A DNA stretch of 64,000 bases from Burkholderiales bacterium (GCA_022841915.1 JALHQN010000003.1:124001-188000); one strand, 5' to 3'. Positions 42,628 to 51,513 are shown, numbered from the stretch's first letter. The notes: generated by a model from the sequence alone, not told the origin. Made by a program: numbers and translations.

Positions 42628-44484
42628 TTGAGGCATCACCACGGCGACCGGGGGGCTGAACGCGTCCCGGCAACCCAAGAGCGCAACGATTGGCAAACGC
42701 TGCGGACGCTGATCCCTTACTTGTGGGAGTTCCGCTGGCGCGTGGCGCTCGCGCTGGCTTGCCTGATCGCGGCGAAGGGCGCCAATGTCAGCGTGCCGCT
42801 GGTGCTCAAGGAAATCGTGGACAGTCTGGGCGGCGCGGGCGGTGCGGCCATCGTCTTTCCGGCGGCGCTGCTGATCGGCTACGGCTTGCTGCGCCTGTCC
42901 ACGACCGTGTTTACCGAGCTGCGCGAATTCGTGTTCGCCAAGGTGACCCAGCGAGCCGTGCGTCGCATCGCGCTCGAAGTGTTTGGTCATCTGCACAGCC
43001 TGTCGCTTCGGTTCCATCTTGAGCGGCAGACGGGCGGACTGACCCGTGACGTGGAGCGGGGCACCCGCGGGGTTTCCTCGCTGATGGGTTATGCGCTCTT
43101 CAGCATTCTGCCCACGCTGGTCGAAATCAGCCTGGTCACCGGCATCCTGCTTGCCAAGTACGACCCGTGGTTCGCCGGCATCATGCTCACCACGCTGACC
43201 ATCTACATCGGGGTGACGGTCGCCATTACCGAGTGGCGAACCCACTTGCGGCGCAACATGAACGATCTCGACTCGCGGGCCAACACGCGAGCCATCGACA
43301 GCCTGCTCAACTACGAAACGGTCAAGTACTTCGGCAACGAGGCGTTCGAGCAAAAGCGCTACGACGAAGCCATGCAGCGCTGGGAGCGGGCCGCCGTCCT
43401 GTCGCAAACCTCGCTGTCTGCGCTCAACGCCACCCAGAGTGCGGTGATTGCCGTCGGAGTGACTCTCGTGATGTGGCGGGCCTCGACGCAGGTGCTCGAC
43501 GGCACGATGACGATGGGCGATCTCGTGCTGGTGAACGCGTTCCTGATCCAGCTGTACATACCCTTGAACTTCCTCGGCGTCGTGTACCGGGAGATCAAGC
43601 AGTCGCTGGCCGACATGGAGCGCATGTTCGTGATGCTGCGCCAGCATCGGGAGGTGGAAGATCGACCCGGCGCGCCGCCCCTGCGTGTCACCGACGGGCG
43701 AGTGCGCTTCGAGGACGTGGAGTTCGCCTATGACGAGCGTCGCAGCATTCTGCACCGGATCAGCTTCGAAGTCGCCCCCGGGCAGACGGTCGCCGTCGTC
43801 GGGGCGAGCGGTTCGGGCAAGTCGACGCTGGGACGTCTGTTGTTCCGGTTCTACGACGTCGACGCCGGCCGCATCACCATCGATGGCCAGGATATTCGCG
43901 CGGTCACCCAGTCCAGCGTGCGCGCCGCGATCGGGATCGTTCCCCAGGACACGGTGCTTTTCAACGATACCGTCTACTACAACATCGCCTACGGACGCCC
44001 CGAGTCCAATCGGGACGAGGTGATCGAGGCGGCGCGCTCGGCTCACATCCACGATTTCATCATGGGCCTGCCCGACCAATACGAGAGCCCCGTAGGCGAG
44101 CGCGGGCTCAAGCTGTCCGGCGGCGAGAAACAGCGGGTCGCCATCGCACGGGCGCTCTTGAAAGAGCCGCGGATACTGATTTTCGACGAAGCGACCTCGG
44201 CCTTGGATTCGAAGTCGGAGAAGGCGATTCAAACCGAACTGCAGCGGATTGCCCAAGGGCGGACGGCGCTCGTCATCGCTCACCGGCTGTCGACCATCGT
44301 CGACGCCGATCAGATCCTGGTCCTCGATCGCGGGCATATCGTCGAGCGCGGCAAGCACGCCGAGTTGCTGCAGCAAGGGCAGGTGTACGCCAGCATGTGG
44401 GCGCTGCAGCAGAAGGAGGCAGAGGCCCAGGAAATCAGCGGCGCGCAGACTAGCCTGCCCGACGCCCCTGGGCTGCCTGCCTGA
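42628..44484 (+). CDS. Atm1/HMT-type ABC exporter (fused permease-ATPase)
   Basis: 618 residues from a TTG with GAAGGA 6 nt upstream; ATG at 42595 is an alternative without a ribosome-binding site. Six-helix ABC exporter domain with SLRFHLERQTGGLTRDVERG and LLNYETVKYFGNEAFE, the Atm1 signature region, then an ATPase: Walker A GASGSGKST, signature [14 protein letters not shown], Walker B ILIFDEATSALD, H-loop IAHRLSTI. Homologues export glutathione/persulfide compounds for cytosolic Fe-S assembly or heavy-metal conjugates. Single gene. Confidence 0.93.
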   Translation: MRHHHGDRGAERVPATQERNDWQTLRTLIPYLWEFRWRVALALACLIAAKGANVSVPLVLKEIVDSLGGAGGAAIVFPAALLIGYGLLRLSTTVFTELREFVFAKVTQRAVRRIALEVFGHLHSLSLRFHLERQTGGLTRDVERGTRGVSSLMGYALFSILPTLVEISLVTGILLAKYDPWFAGIMLTTLTIYIGVTVAITEWRTHLRRNMNDLDSRANTRAIDSLLNYETVKYFGNEAFEQKRYDEAMQRWERAAVLSQTSLSALNATQSAVIAVGVTLVMWRASTQVLDGTMTMGDLVLVNAFLIQLYIPLNFLGVVYREIKQSLADMERMFVMLRQHREVEDRPGAPPLRVTDGRVRFEDVEFAYDERRSILHRISFEVAPGQTVAVVGASGSGKSTLGRLLFRFYDVDAGRITIDGQDIRAVTQSSVRAAIGIVPQDTVLFNDTVYYNIAYGRPESNRDEVIEAARSAHIHDFIMGLPDQYESPVGERGLKLSGGEKQRVAIARALLKEPRILIFDEATSALDSKSEKAIQTELQRIAQGRTALVIAHRLSTIVDADQILVLDRGHIVERGKHAELLQQGQVYASMWALQQKEAEAQEISGAQTSLPDAPGLPA

Positions 44485-44653
44485 GGGCGTTGCGCCGCAA
44501 TCACGAGCGCACGCCCGGCCCGCGATCGGTGCCGCGACGCTTCACTCGCGAAATGCGAGCTTTCCTGCGACGGTTTCCGGCGCTCGAATCGTGCCGGCAT
44601 GGCGCGCATGCAGTCGACTTGCCACGGATCTCACCGCGTTGGCTGGTCGAGCG

Positions 44654-45526
44654 TCAGCGGCCATGCGGGCGTTCGTCTGCGCGCCGCGCGCACATCGGAT
44701 GCGCCTGATCCAGCGCCTCGTCCACACAGCCGAAGAAGGCGCCGACAGCATGTCCGGGATTCACCTGGAAGGCCTCCGCGAAAGCCGCGTCGAAATCCCG
44801 ACCGTCCTGCAGGGCGTGCAGCAGGCGGCGGAACGCGGCCGGATCCCGATCGCGCAAGTGCTCCAGGTACAGCATCGCCTGACGGTAGAAGATGCTGATC
44901 GAAATTCCCCAGGCGTCGGCCCGGGTGCGCTTCCAGGTCAGATGCTGTTGATCGGCCCTGAAGTGCTTGCGGTCGGCCGCGGAACGCCAGGCATCCTCGT
45001 CGGTGACGAGGTCCGCGCCCCCGCCGTGAGCGACTAGGGAGGCGAGGCCCTCGTGGAACCACACCGGAATCGCCATCGAGTAGTGCCCGCGATACTGGCC
45101 CATGTGCAGATGCGAGAGTTCGTGCAGAAGGATGGGCGTGAGCCGGGCAGCTTCCCGGTCGAACAGGCGCGAAGCGAGCAGCAGGTGATTGTCGTAGACG
45201 ACCGCCGCGGTGAAATTCCAGCGGGCCGCGACGAAACGATGAAAGCACGCATCGTCGTTGCAGACATGGACGACCGGCGGTCGCAGGAACGGGCGCTGAT
45301 GCAGCGCCTCGACTTGGCGCGTCGCGGCTGGCAATAGAGTCGCCACGCGTCTCGCATACGCCTCTGCGCCGGGCGCGTAGCGTACCTGGGCGTTGTCGGG
45401 CAATGCGGCGAACTCCGAGAGCGCCTTGCCGGCATCGGGGTAGCGCAGGCTGCTGCATCCCGCCATCGACAGGGCGGCAATGAGCAAAGTGGCGACCACG
45501 CCCCGATTCGTCAACCGCGTGATCAC
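44654..45526 (-). CDS. Lipoprotein with a gluzincin-type metallopeptidase motif
   Basis: 290 residues. Lipoprotein signal with lipobox SMAGC (Cys about 24). The core carries HELSHLHMG (HExxH zinc site, about 135) and FHEGLASLVAHGG, which may supply the third ligand Glu, a pattern of MA-clan peptidases. A probable surface or periplasmic zinc protease, otherwise unrecognised. The start follows a short gap from the convergently read region of the adjacent epimerase gene; both are on the minus strand, 21 nt apart, and may be co-transcribed. Confidence 0.75.
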   Translation of the reverse strand: MITRLTNRGVVATLLIAALSMAGCSSLRYPDAGKALSEFAALPDNAQVRYAPGAEAYARRVATLLPAATRQVEALHQRPFLRPPVVHVCNDDACFHRFVAARWNFTAAVVYDNHLLLASRLFDREAARLTPILLHELSHLHMGQYRGHYSMAIPVWFHEGLASLVAHGGGADLVTDEDAWRSAADRKHFRADQQHLTWKRTRADAWGISISIFYRQAMLYLEHLRDRDPAAFRRLLHALQDGRDFDAAFAEAFQVNPGHAVGAFFGCVDEALDQAHPMCARRADERPHGR

Positions 45527-45547
45527 GGCCTGGTTTTCGAAGGGATC

Positions 45548-46426
45548 CTAGGCATCGGGCGCGCCGATACGCGCCGGAACGCCCTCGTAGACCGTGGGAT
45601 AGCGCAGTTGTAGCCCGAGCTCGTGCTTGATCTTGGTGTTGAGGAGTCGCCGCGACTCGCTCATGAAGGAGAGCAGCGGCGCGGGAATGAGGCCGCTCGC
45701 CTGCGTTCGAGGGATGCGCGAAGGGCGCTCCAAGCCCGACCGATCGGCAAGCAGGTCGAACCAGGCGCTCATGGTCAGCGCGCTGTCGTCGCTGGCGTTG
45801 TAGACGCCTTCGGCGTCGGGATGGGTCAGGGCGGCTGTCGTCATGGCCGCAAGGTCGTCCGCGTGGATGTGGTTGGTGTAGACGTCGTCTTCCGCGCGCA
45901 GCACGGGCGTGCGGTTGCGCAGGCGCTGCAGCGGCAGGCGATCTGAAGCGTAAATCCCCGGCGCCCGCAGGATGACCGTGCGCACGCTGTACCGCTGGCC
46001 GAACGCGCTCAGTTGGTGTTCCGCGTCCACGCGCCTGCGTGCCCGATCGCTCTGCGGATTCACCGGTCGACGCTCGTCGACCAGGGCGCCGTCGCAGTTG
46101 CCGTAGACCCCGCTGGTGCTGATGTACACGAGGCGTTGCGGCAAGGATGTGCCGGCTCCCAGCGCGGCCAGCAGGTGCGACGTGCGCGGGTCCGTCGAGC
46201 CGCGCAAGGGCGGCGGGGCAGTATGCAGGATGTGGCTCGCGCGGCCGGCGAAGCGGCTCAAGGATTCGGGCTCGTCCAGGTCGCCGGGCTCGATGCGCAC
46301 GCCGGGCATCTGGACTTCGCCGATGCGCTCTGGGCGCACCATGGCGACGATCTCGAAATGCGGCTGCAGCGCAGGCACGGCGCGGCGCGCGATGTCGCCG
46401 AAGCCGACGATGAGCAAGGTATCCAT
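45548..46426 (-). CDS. NAD(P)-binding epimerase/dehydratase-like protein (YeeZ type)
   Basis: 292 residues from the ATG giving MDTLLIVGFGDIARRAVPAL, a Rossmann start with GxGxxA-like GFGDIA. LVYISTSGVYGNCDG supplies the Ser/Tyr region and ILRAPGIYASDRLPL is typical of extended SDRs. Similar to E. coli YeeZ; substrate unknown. Divergent from the cupin gene. Confidence 0.85.
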   Translation of the reverse strand: MDTLLIVGFGDIARRAVPALQPHFEIVAMVRPERIGEVQMPGVRIEPGDLDEPESLSRFAGRASHILHTAPPPLRGSTDPRTSHLLAALGAGTSLPQRLVYISTSGVYGNCDGALVDERRPVNPQSDRARRRVDAEHQLSAFGQRYSVRTVILRAPGIYASDRLPLQRLRNRTPVLRAEDDVYTNHIHADDLAAMTTAALTHPDAEGVYNASDDSALTMSAWFDLLADRSGLERPSRIPRTQASGLIPAPLLSFMSESRRLLNTKIKHELGLQLRYPTVYEGVPARIGAPDA

Positions 46427-46512
46427 CGAGGCATGGTAACTTACTCGCACCGTCTTGTGATCGCCCCGGCCGCTTGCCGGGCGCGGATCGCGCGCACCTT
46501 CGAGGAGAAGTC

Positions 46513-46998
46513 ATGAGCGAGCCGAACAACCCGTTTCCGCTGCTGAGCGCCGAGGCCATCGCGGCCATGCCCGCACGCACGCACGAGCACGCCTTCAATC
46601 CGAACGGTTCGCGCGGAACACGCTCGTTGGGCGATGCATGCGGCATGAGCCAGCTCGGCGTGCATCTGGTGCGCTTGCTGCCCGGCCGCGAATCCACCGA
46701 GTATCACGCGCATCACCACGACGAGGAATGGATCTACATCCTGTCCGGGCAGGCGAGCGTCGAGATCGGGGAGCACAAGGCGAAGGTCAAGGCAGGCGAC
46801 TTCATGGGTTTCGCCGCAGGCTCCGTGCCGCATACGATGGTCAACGACTCGAACGAGGAGGTCGTGTATCTCGTCGGCGGCACCCGCCATGCCTACGACG
46901 TGGTCGACTATCCGCGCCGAGGCATCCGCTCCTTCATGTACGACGGCAAGCGGGACAACGCGGAGGTGCAGAAGTTGGGGGTGGGGAAGGTGCGGTGA
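46513..46998 (+). CDS. Cupin-domain protein
   Basis: 161 residues; ATG with GAGGAG 5 nt upstream. Single cupin barrel with metal-binding motif 1 STEYHAHHHDEEWIYILSG (HxHxxxE) and motif 2 GFAAGSVPHTMVNDS. N-terminal 40 residues are an extension. Could be a sugar isomerase-like, dioxygenase-like or storage/regulatory cupin; no specific reaction can be assigned. Last ordinary gene before the repeat-rich accessory region. Confidence 0.85.
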   Translation: MSEPNNPFPLLSAEAIAAMPARTHEHAFNPNGSRGTRSLGDACGMSQLGVHLVRLLPGRESTEYHAHHHDEEWIYILSGQASVEIGEHKAKVKAGDFMGFAAGSVPHTMVNDSNEEVVYLVGGTRHAYDVVDYPRRGIRSFMYDGKRDNAEVQKLGVGKVR

Positions 46999-47230
46999 TA
47001 ATCAAAGGTTCCAGGCTCGCTTGGTTTAATTCGTGCCTGACCCGTTTAATTTCGCGACAGAAGGCAGACCGGGCGATGCGGAGATCTGTCGAAACGGGAT
47101 ATGGAGAATGAAACAAGTTACCGGAAAGAGCGAACGAATCGATTTTTTCGCGCTGTTCGACGGCATCGAAGTATTCTGCAACTGTCTGGCTCCCGCTAAC
47201 GCGCGATGTATCAAAAACACGCAAAAACAC
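46999..47230. other. Gene-poor debris before the first repeat copy
   Basis: An open frame from an ATG at 47108 reads MKQVTGKSERIDFFALFDGI and then GIEVFCNCLAP, and runs into the 106-bp repeat. It looks like the N-terminus of a broken gene, but I do not recognise it. The flanking CCTGACCCG resembles a repeat end. Confidence 0.35.
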
Positions 47231-47287
47231 GGGGTCAGGTCTTTCATTCAAGCATTTCGCCAGAGTACGAGATCGAACTGCCCTTCG
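47231..47287 (+). repeat. 106-bp repeat, copy A (left part only, 57 bp)
   Basis: Begins GGGGTCAGGTCTTTCATTCA and matches copy B to CCCTTCG, then stops. It is preceded by AACAC like copies B and C. Copy B starts 13 bp later, giving a partial tandem. Confidence 0.85.
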
Positions 47288-47299
47288 CAAAGAAAACAC

Positions 47300-47405
47300 G
47301 GGGTCAGGTCTTTCATTCAAGCATTTCGCCAGAGTACGAGATTGAACTGCCCTTCGGAGGATTTCACCATCAACGGCTAAATGTGCGCTTGCAAGACTTG
47401 ACCCC
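47300..47405 (+). repeat. 106-bp inverted-repeat element, copy B
   Basis: Full-length. Left end GGGGTCAGGTCTTTCATTCA; right end GCTTGCAAGACTTGACCCC. The reverse complement of the right end matches the left end at about 23 of the first 31 positions, including 12 of the first 13. Confidence 0.9.
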
Positions 47406-47601
47406 CGAGGATGTGAAAGTTTCCTGGGAGGCGCCGCGGCAGTTAAAGATGCTTAGTCCAGATGAATGGCGCGAGTTCGACCTAGCAATTGGTCTCTCGG
47501 CTATTCATGCAACGCGACACGGCACTGGAGAAAGCGCCTTGGAGTCGCAGGCCATTCGTGTAATGGCAGACATTTTTCCGGGATACCGGGCAAAAAAACA
47601 C

Positions 47602-47707
47602 GGGGTCAGGTCTTTCATTCAAGCATTTCGCCAGAGTAGGAGATTGAACTGCCCTTCGGAGGATTTCACCATCAACGGCTAAATGTGCGCTTGCAAGACT
47701 TGACCCC
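47602..47707 (+). repeat. 106-bp inverted-repeat element, copy C
   Basis: Same 106-bp length and nearly identical sequence to copy B, same orientation. B and C bracket the unique 196-bp segment 47406-47601. Confidence 0.9.
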
Positions 47708-47947
47708 TGGGATGTGATGTTGCGGCCGGGGCTGTAGCGGGGGATGATGCCACTGGCTGCGGGGTGTGTCTGGGGCGACTCGGCGATGCTATGACGAAGG
47801 CACGTCGGGGGTCGTTAGTATCTTTTTGTTTCCATGTCGCATGCGCAGCTAGAGATCATGTCGAAGGCCGCCGAAGCGGGGGAGAGCTCCGATTCTCCGG
47901 TGGCCTTCAGTTTTGCGAAACCTCCAACAAGTGCCGGTGAGACTCAG

Positions 47948-48148
47948 ATGAATAAGCACCATCTAAGGGCGATAACTGGGCTGATCATGGCGACAATGGC
48001 ATCGGCACTGATATGGTCTGGGTACCGGACCTTGGGATTTGTCCTGGGTTGCATTGCTATTGGCATTTGTTTTTACGGTGTCGGGGGCGGCATTCTGACA
48101 CTAGTAAAGGAATCTCGCAGGGAGGAAAAAGGGGAGCGGTCGGATTAG
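47948..48148 (+). CDS. Small hypothetical membrane protein
   Basis: 66 residues from the ATG giving MNKHHLRAITGLIMATMASA. Two hydrophobic stretches (about 8-24 and 28-52, GFVLGCIAIGICFYGVGGGI) and a charged tail. A longer frame begins at 47834. No family recognised. It lies in lower-GC accessory DNA between repeat clusters; coding status is uncertain. Confidence 0.45.
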   Translation: MNKHHLRAITGLIMATMASALIWSGYRTLGFVLGCIAIGICFYGVGGGILTLVKESRREEKGERSD

Positions 48149-48221
48149 TATCCCCTGCCGTAGTAACGGGTGGGAAAAGAATCAAAGGGGTCAGGGTCGG
48201 ATTAGTTTCATCCCTTCGACT
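48139..48221 (+). repeat. Second short repeat pair (GTCGGATTAGT type)
   Basis: GTCGGATTAGTATCCCCT near 48140 recurs as GTCGGATTAGTTTCATCCCT near 48197, the latter inside GGGGTCAGGGTCGGATTAG (48186-48204). It shares the GGGGTCAG start with the 106-bp element but is otherwise different. Confidence 0.5.
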
Positions 48222-48251
48222 TTCCCTGTTGCAACCCAGGTTGGCAACGGT

Positions 48252-48989
48252 TTACTTCGGCGCAGGGCGCTTGCGCCGGCAGGCAGCGCCCATAATGCCG
48301 AGCACGCCGAGCGACATCAGCACGGCCATGCTCGGTTCCGGTACCGGGGTGAGCACGACGTTATCGAGACTGGCGGTCTCGAAGGTGGCATCGATGCCAG
48401 GCGTGGACGCGACGAACTCTCCGGCAATCATCAGTGCGCCAAGATTGCCGATGACGTTCTGGAATTGCACCGCCGAAACTTGGGTACCACTGAGACTGCC
48501 GACGCGCCACCCGGCTTCGCTCCACGGCACGACCCGGGTCGCAAAGCTCGATCCAGGTTCGTTGCCGATGTCGTAGACCAGAACGCCCGAATCAGAAATG
48601 AGCACGACGTCGGGGTCGCCCGTCCACTGCGGCGTGGCGGGATCGAGCTTGAGGTCGTACTTCAGCAATCCGCCGTACATTGCCGACTGGTCGCCAAGAA
48701 ACTTCCCGGGTGCCGTGAAGAAAAACGTATTGTTCGAGGGATCCTTCGCGGAGATGAAGCCCCCGGGGCTGCCGCCGGTGGCGGAATAGGCGACGTTCGA
48801 CGGACCAGAAACGATCAGCACATAGTTGCCTACCCCCGGCACGTCGACGAACGTCCAGCCGTCGGCATCGGCATCGAAAGTGCTCGATACCTCGATACCC
48901 ACCACGGCGGAAGCCGAGGCCGATGCCAATGCCGCCGCCACGACGACGGCAATAGTGCTCAAGCGGATTCCTTGATGGATCGTGCTCAC
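48252..48989 (-). CDS. PEP-CTERM sorting-domain protein
   Basis: 245 residues from a GTG with GGGAGG about 9 nt upstream. N-terminal signal peptide (LSTIAVVVAAALASASASA), a beta-rich extracellular domain (FDADADGWTFVDVPG; FISAKDPSNNTFFFTAPGKF) like laminin-G/choice-of-anchor domains, and the C-terminal sorting signal VPEPSMAVLMSLGVLGIMG followed by the basic CRRKRPAPK. Would be processed by an exosortase (EpsH/XrtA type) and exported, usually with exopolysaccharide. No exosortase gene in the window. Confidence 0.92.
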   Translation of the reverse strand: MSTIHQGIRLSTIAVVVAAALASASASAVVGIEVSSTFDADADGWTFVDVPGVGNYVLIVSGPSNVAYSATGGSPGGFISAKDPSNNTFFFTAPGKFLGDQSAMYGGLLKYDLKLDPATPQWTGDPDVVLISDSGVLVYDIGNEPGSSFATRVVPWSEAGWRVGSLSGTQVSAVQFQNVIGNLGALMIAGEFVASTPGIDATFETASLDNVVLTPVPEPSMAVLMSLGVLGIMGAACRRKRPAPK

Positions 48990-49279
48990 GATGCAATGCC
49001 TCCCGGCCTCGATGATTTGTGCGTTCCAGGTTAGGCTCGCGCATTCCGGCGGGTCAAGCACGATGCTTTGTGCACCGTGCGGTAGTTCACGAAGGTCGAG
49101 ACGCGATGTCGCATGCAAACCATGCGTCATGCGCTCTCGACGTGCGCCGACGCAGGATGTCGACGACTGAAACGCCAGCCCTCGCAGAGACATGCCAGAG
49201 GCCGATGCGATCCACGCGCACGGTGCCGTATGATTCGGGCCGTTGCTCGACGACCATATCCCAGGGGAGATACACCACG

Positions 49280-50254
49280 ATGAATATCCGCACCGCCCGC
49301 CATGCCGCCCTTGTGACGATCGGGGCAATCGTCATCGCCTCGACAGCCGCCGCTCAGGAATACCCGACCCGTCCCGTGCGCGTCGTCGTGCCCTTCTCCG
49401 CCGGCGGTCCGGCCGAACTCGTCGCACGGCTCACGGGACAAAAGCTCGCCGAGCAGCTTGGGCAGCAGTTCATCGTCGATGCGCGCGGCGGCGGCGGGGG
49501 GACGATAGGCGTAGAGATCGTGGCGAAGGCCGCGCCGGACGGCTACACGTTGCTGCTCCACACCGTGGGGCACGTCATCACGCCGGCGTTGTATCGCAAG
49601 CTGCCCTACGATGCGGCGAAGGACTTCGCGCCCGTTGCGCTCGCGTATACCAGCCAGCTCATGATGATCGTGCACCCGTCGGTGCCGGTGAAGACGGTCA
49701 AGGATCTCATCGGGCTCGCCCGTGCGAAGCCGAATCAGATCAACTATGCGTCGTCCGGCAATGGCGGCATCAGCCACCTGGCCGTGCACCTCTTCCAGAC
49801 CATGGCCGGCATTCAAATGACCCACGTGCCGTACAAGGGCATGGCGCCGGGGCTCGCGGACGTCGTCGGGGGTCAGGTGCAGATGGTCACACCCGATCCC
49901 GCGGTCGCGATGCCTCACGTCAAGAGCGGCCGGGTCGTACCGCTAGGTCTCACAGGCAGCAAGCGCATTCCGGCCGCACCGCAGATCCCGACGATCGCCG
50001 AAGCGGGCCTCCCCGGTTACGAGGTCGTCGTCTGGTACGGCTATCTCGCGCCGCGAGGCACGCCGCGGAACGTGATCGATCGTCTCCACGGCGGCGTGGT
50101 CAAGGCGATGGCAAGCCCCGAGATCCGCGATCGCTATCTGAACGACGGTGCGGACTTGGCCGTTCGCGGGCCCGAGGACTTCGGCGCCTTGTTGCGCATC
50201 GAGTTCGACAAGTGGGCGAAGGTCGTGAAGGATTCCGGTGTGCGGATCGACTGA
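49280..50254 (+). CDS. Bug/TctC-family periplasmic solute-binding protein
   Basis: 324 residues with a signal peptide ending STAAAQ. Mature start EYPTRPVRVVVPFSAGGPAE is the Bug-family signature; NYASSGNGGISHLAVHLF and HVPYKGMAPGLADVVGGQV are further family motifs. Binds a carboxylate or related compound in the periplasm. No TctA/TctB membrane genes nearby, as usual for the expanded solitary Bug proteins of Betaproteobacteria. Copy D of the repeat follows 42 bp after its stop. Confidence 0.95.
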   Translation: MNIRTARHAALVTIGAIVIASTAAAQEYPTRPVRVVVPFSAGGPAELVARLTGQKLAEQLGQQFIVDARGGGGGTIGVEIVAKAAPDGYTLLLHTVGHVITPALYRKLPYDAAKDFAPVALAYTSQLMMIVHPSVPVKTVKDLIGLARAKPNQINYASSGNGGISHLAVHLFQTMAGIQMTHVPYKGMAPGLADVVGGQVQMVTPDPAVAMPHVKSGRVVPLGLTGSKRIPAAPQIPTIAEAGLPGYEVVVWYGYLAPRGTPRNVIDRLHGGVVKAMASPEIRDRYLNDGADLAVRGPEDFGALLRIEFDKWAKVVKDSGVRID

Positions 50255-50296
50255 CCCTCGGCGATCGACCCGCATCTCGACGGGGTCAATCTCGAC

Positions 50297-50402
50297 GGGG
50301 TCAGGTCTTTCATTCAAGCATTTCGCCAGAGTACGAGATTTGACTGCTCTTCGGAGGATTCCACAATCAACGGCTAAATGCGCGCTTGCAAGACCTGACC
50401 CC
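50297..50402 (+). repeat. 106-bp inverted-repeat element, copy D
   Basis: Full-length copy with an AAGACCTGACCCC right end, so the outer 13 bp (GGGGTCAGGTCTT) form a perfect inverted repeat. GGGGTCAATCTCGAC just before it looks like a duplicated left tip. Confidence 0.9.
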
Positions 50403-50413
50403 CGGGGTTGACC

Positions 50414-50431
50414 CTTGCAAGACCTGACCCC
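50414..50431 (+). repeat. Extra right-end fragment of the 106-bp element
   Basis: CTTGCAAGACCTGACCCC repeats the right tip of copy D 11 bp downstream, with CGGGGTTGACCC joints on both sides, as if ends had been duplicated or slipped. Confidence 0.75.
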
Positions 50432-50544
50432 CGGGGTTGACCCGTGGCATGACGTTACCGTGCAACGCAGTCGAGCGCACTCGGCCTGTCGACCTAGGCG
50501 AGTCGGTCAGGGGACTGGCGCTGTATTTTGAGCCTGCCCCCGTT

Positions 50545-51513
50545 TCAGACGCTGTCCGCCTTGACGAGCCCGCGGTCCAAGAGCGAACGGAAGGATGTGT
50601 ATGCCCACGTGATCCCTTCTTCGAGTGAAACTCTTGGATACCCGCCGACGTAATCGTGCAGTGGCAGGTCGGACCGATCCATCGGGAACGCAAGCGCCTC
50701 CCCGCTGACGGACAGCGCGGTATCGGGCGCGATGCTGCGCAAGATCGCGATCCCGTCTTCCACCGGAGCGTAGACGCCGTTCATGTCGAACACCGGCGAT
50801 CCACTGCGCTCCTGTGCCACTGCAGCGATGAACGCTGCGGCAACCTCGCCCGTGTAGAGCCAGGACACGGGACCGCTGAAGGGAACATCGTAGGGCCTGC
50901 CTGCAGCCGCCGCGAGGATTGCCGTGGTCGTCTTCGAGGTGAGTCCTTGGTCTCGCCCTACGCCGTAGACCACGCCGGGGCGGATGCCCAGGCTATGGAT
51001 GCCCCAGTCCACCGAATACACCTTCGCGATCTGCTCGTCGCAATACTTGTAGGCGCCGTAGAGGGTGGGCATCGCGCCGCCATCTTCGAGCGCGCCGTAC
51101 GCGGCCACTGAGCTCGCGTAGGCGATGCGCGTAATGCCGAGGGCGCGCGCCGCTTCGAAGACGTTGACGGTACCGACGACGTTCGCGCGCGCGCCCGCGA
51201 CCGGATCGGCCTTGCAGAACGGCACCTGCAGCGCGGCGAGATGGATGATTGCTCGCGCGCCGCAGCGCTCCGCCGCCTGACGGACCGCGGCGGTATCCGC
51301 GATATCGCCAGTCATCCAACGGACGTGCGCCAATTCGGCGTCGCTCAGGAGGAGCCGCGGCCGTCGGGTGTCCTCGGTGAGATCGAACGCAGCCACGGGA
51401 ACGCCGGACCGCACCAGGGTCGCGATCACCCAACTGCCGATGCAGCCCCCCGCGCCTGTGACCAGCACGGGACCGGGGAGGCGGCCTGCATCCACGAGAA
51501 ATCGATCGAGCAT
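50545..51513 (-). CDS. NAD-dependent epimerase/dehydratase family protein
   Basis: 322 residues, extended SDR. Glycine motif VLVTGAGGCIGSWVIA, Asp for NAD adenosine in AAFDLTED, IAYASSVAAYGALED (Ser region) and TLYGAYKYCDEQIA (YxxxK, about 150), then RPGVVYGVGRDQGLT. Probably acts on a nucleotide sugar or similar metabolite; substrate not assignable. Stands between repeat copy D and the chemosensory kinase operon. Confidence 0.88.
   Translation of the reverse strand: MLDRFLVDAGRLPGPVLVTGAGGCIGSWVIATLVRSGVPVAAFDLTEDTRRPRLLLSDAELAHVRWMTGDIADTAAVRQAAERCGARAIIHLAALQVPFCKADPVAGARANVVGTVNVFEAARALGITRIAYASSVAAYGALEDGGAMPTLYGAYKYCDEQIAKVYSVDWGIHSLGIRPGVVYGVGRDQGLTSKTTTAILAAAAGRPYDVPFSGPVSWLYTGEVAAAFIAAVAQERSGSPVFDMNGVYAPVEDGIAILRSIAPDTALSVSGEALAFPMDRSDLPLHDYVGGYPRVSLEEGITWAYTSFRSLLDRGLVKADSV

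Larger units (their letters stand above)
47206..47682 (+). pseudogene. Composite frame: unknown gene fragment trapped between repeats
   Basis: An open frame of 158 codons whose first 60 and last 25 codons are translated repeat DNA (GQVFHSSISPEYEIELPF appears twice). Only about 65 codons (47406-47595) are unique, including VSWEAPRQLKMLSPDEW and LAIGLSAIHATRHGTGE. That unique part uses less GC-rich codons than the neighbours. It is probably an internal fragment of a transferred gene, not a functional gene. Confidence 0.45.

Noticed and set aside
42610-44376. 588-codon minus-strand frame opposite the Atm1-type exporter
   Set aside because: Antisense shadow; the plus strand has all ABC motifs in register.
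44631-46697. 688-codon minus-strand frame covering two genes
   Set aside because: The lipoprotein peptidase and the epimerase are encoded in the other minus-strand frames with clear motifs; this frame is low-complexity Arg/Ala/Pro.
47231-47707. Possible CRISPR array
   Set aside because: Repeats are 106 bp with inverted ends, spacing is irregular (13 and 196 bp), and no cas genes are present.
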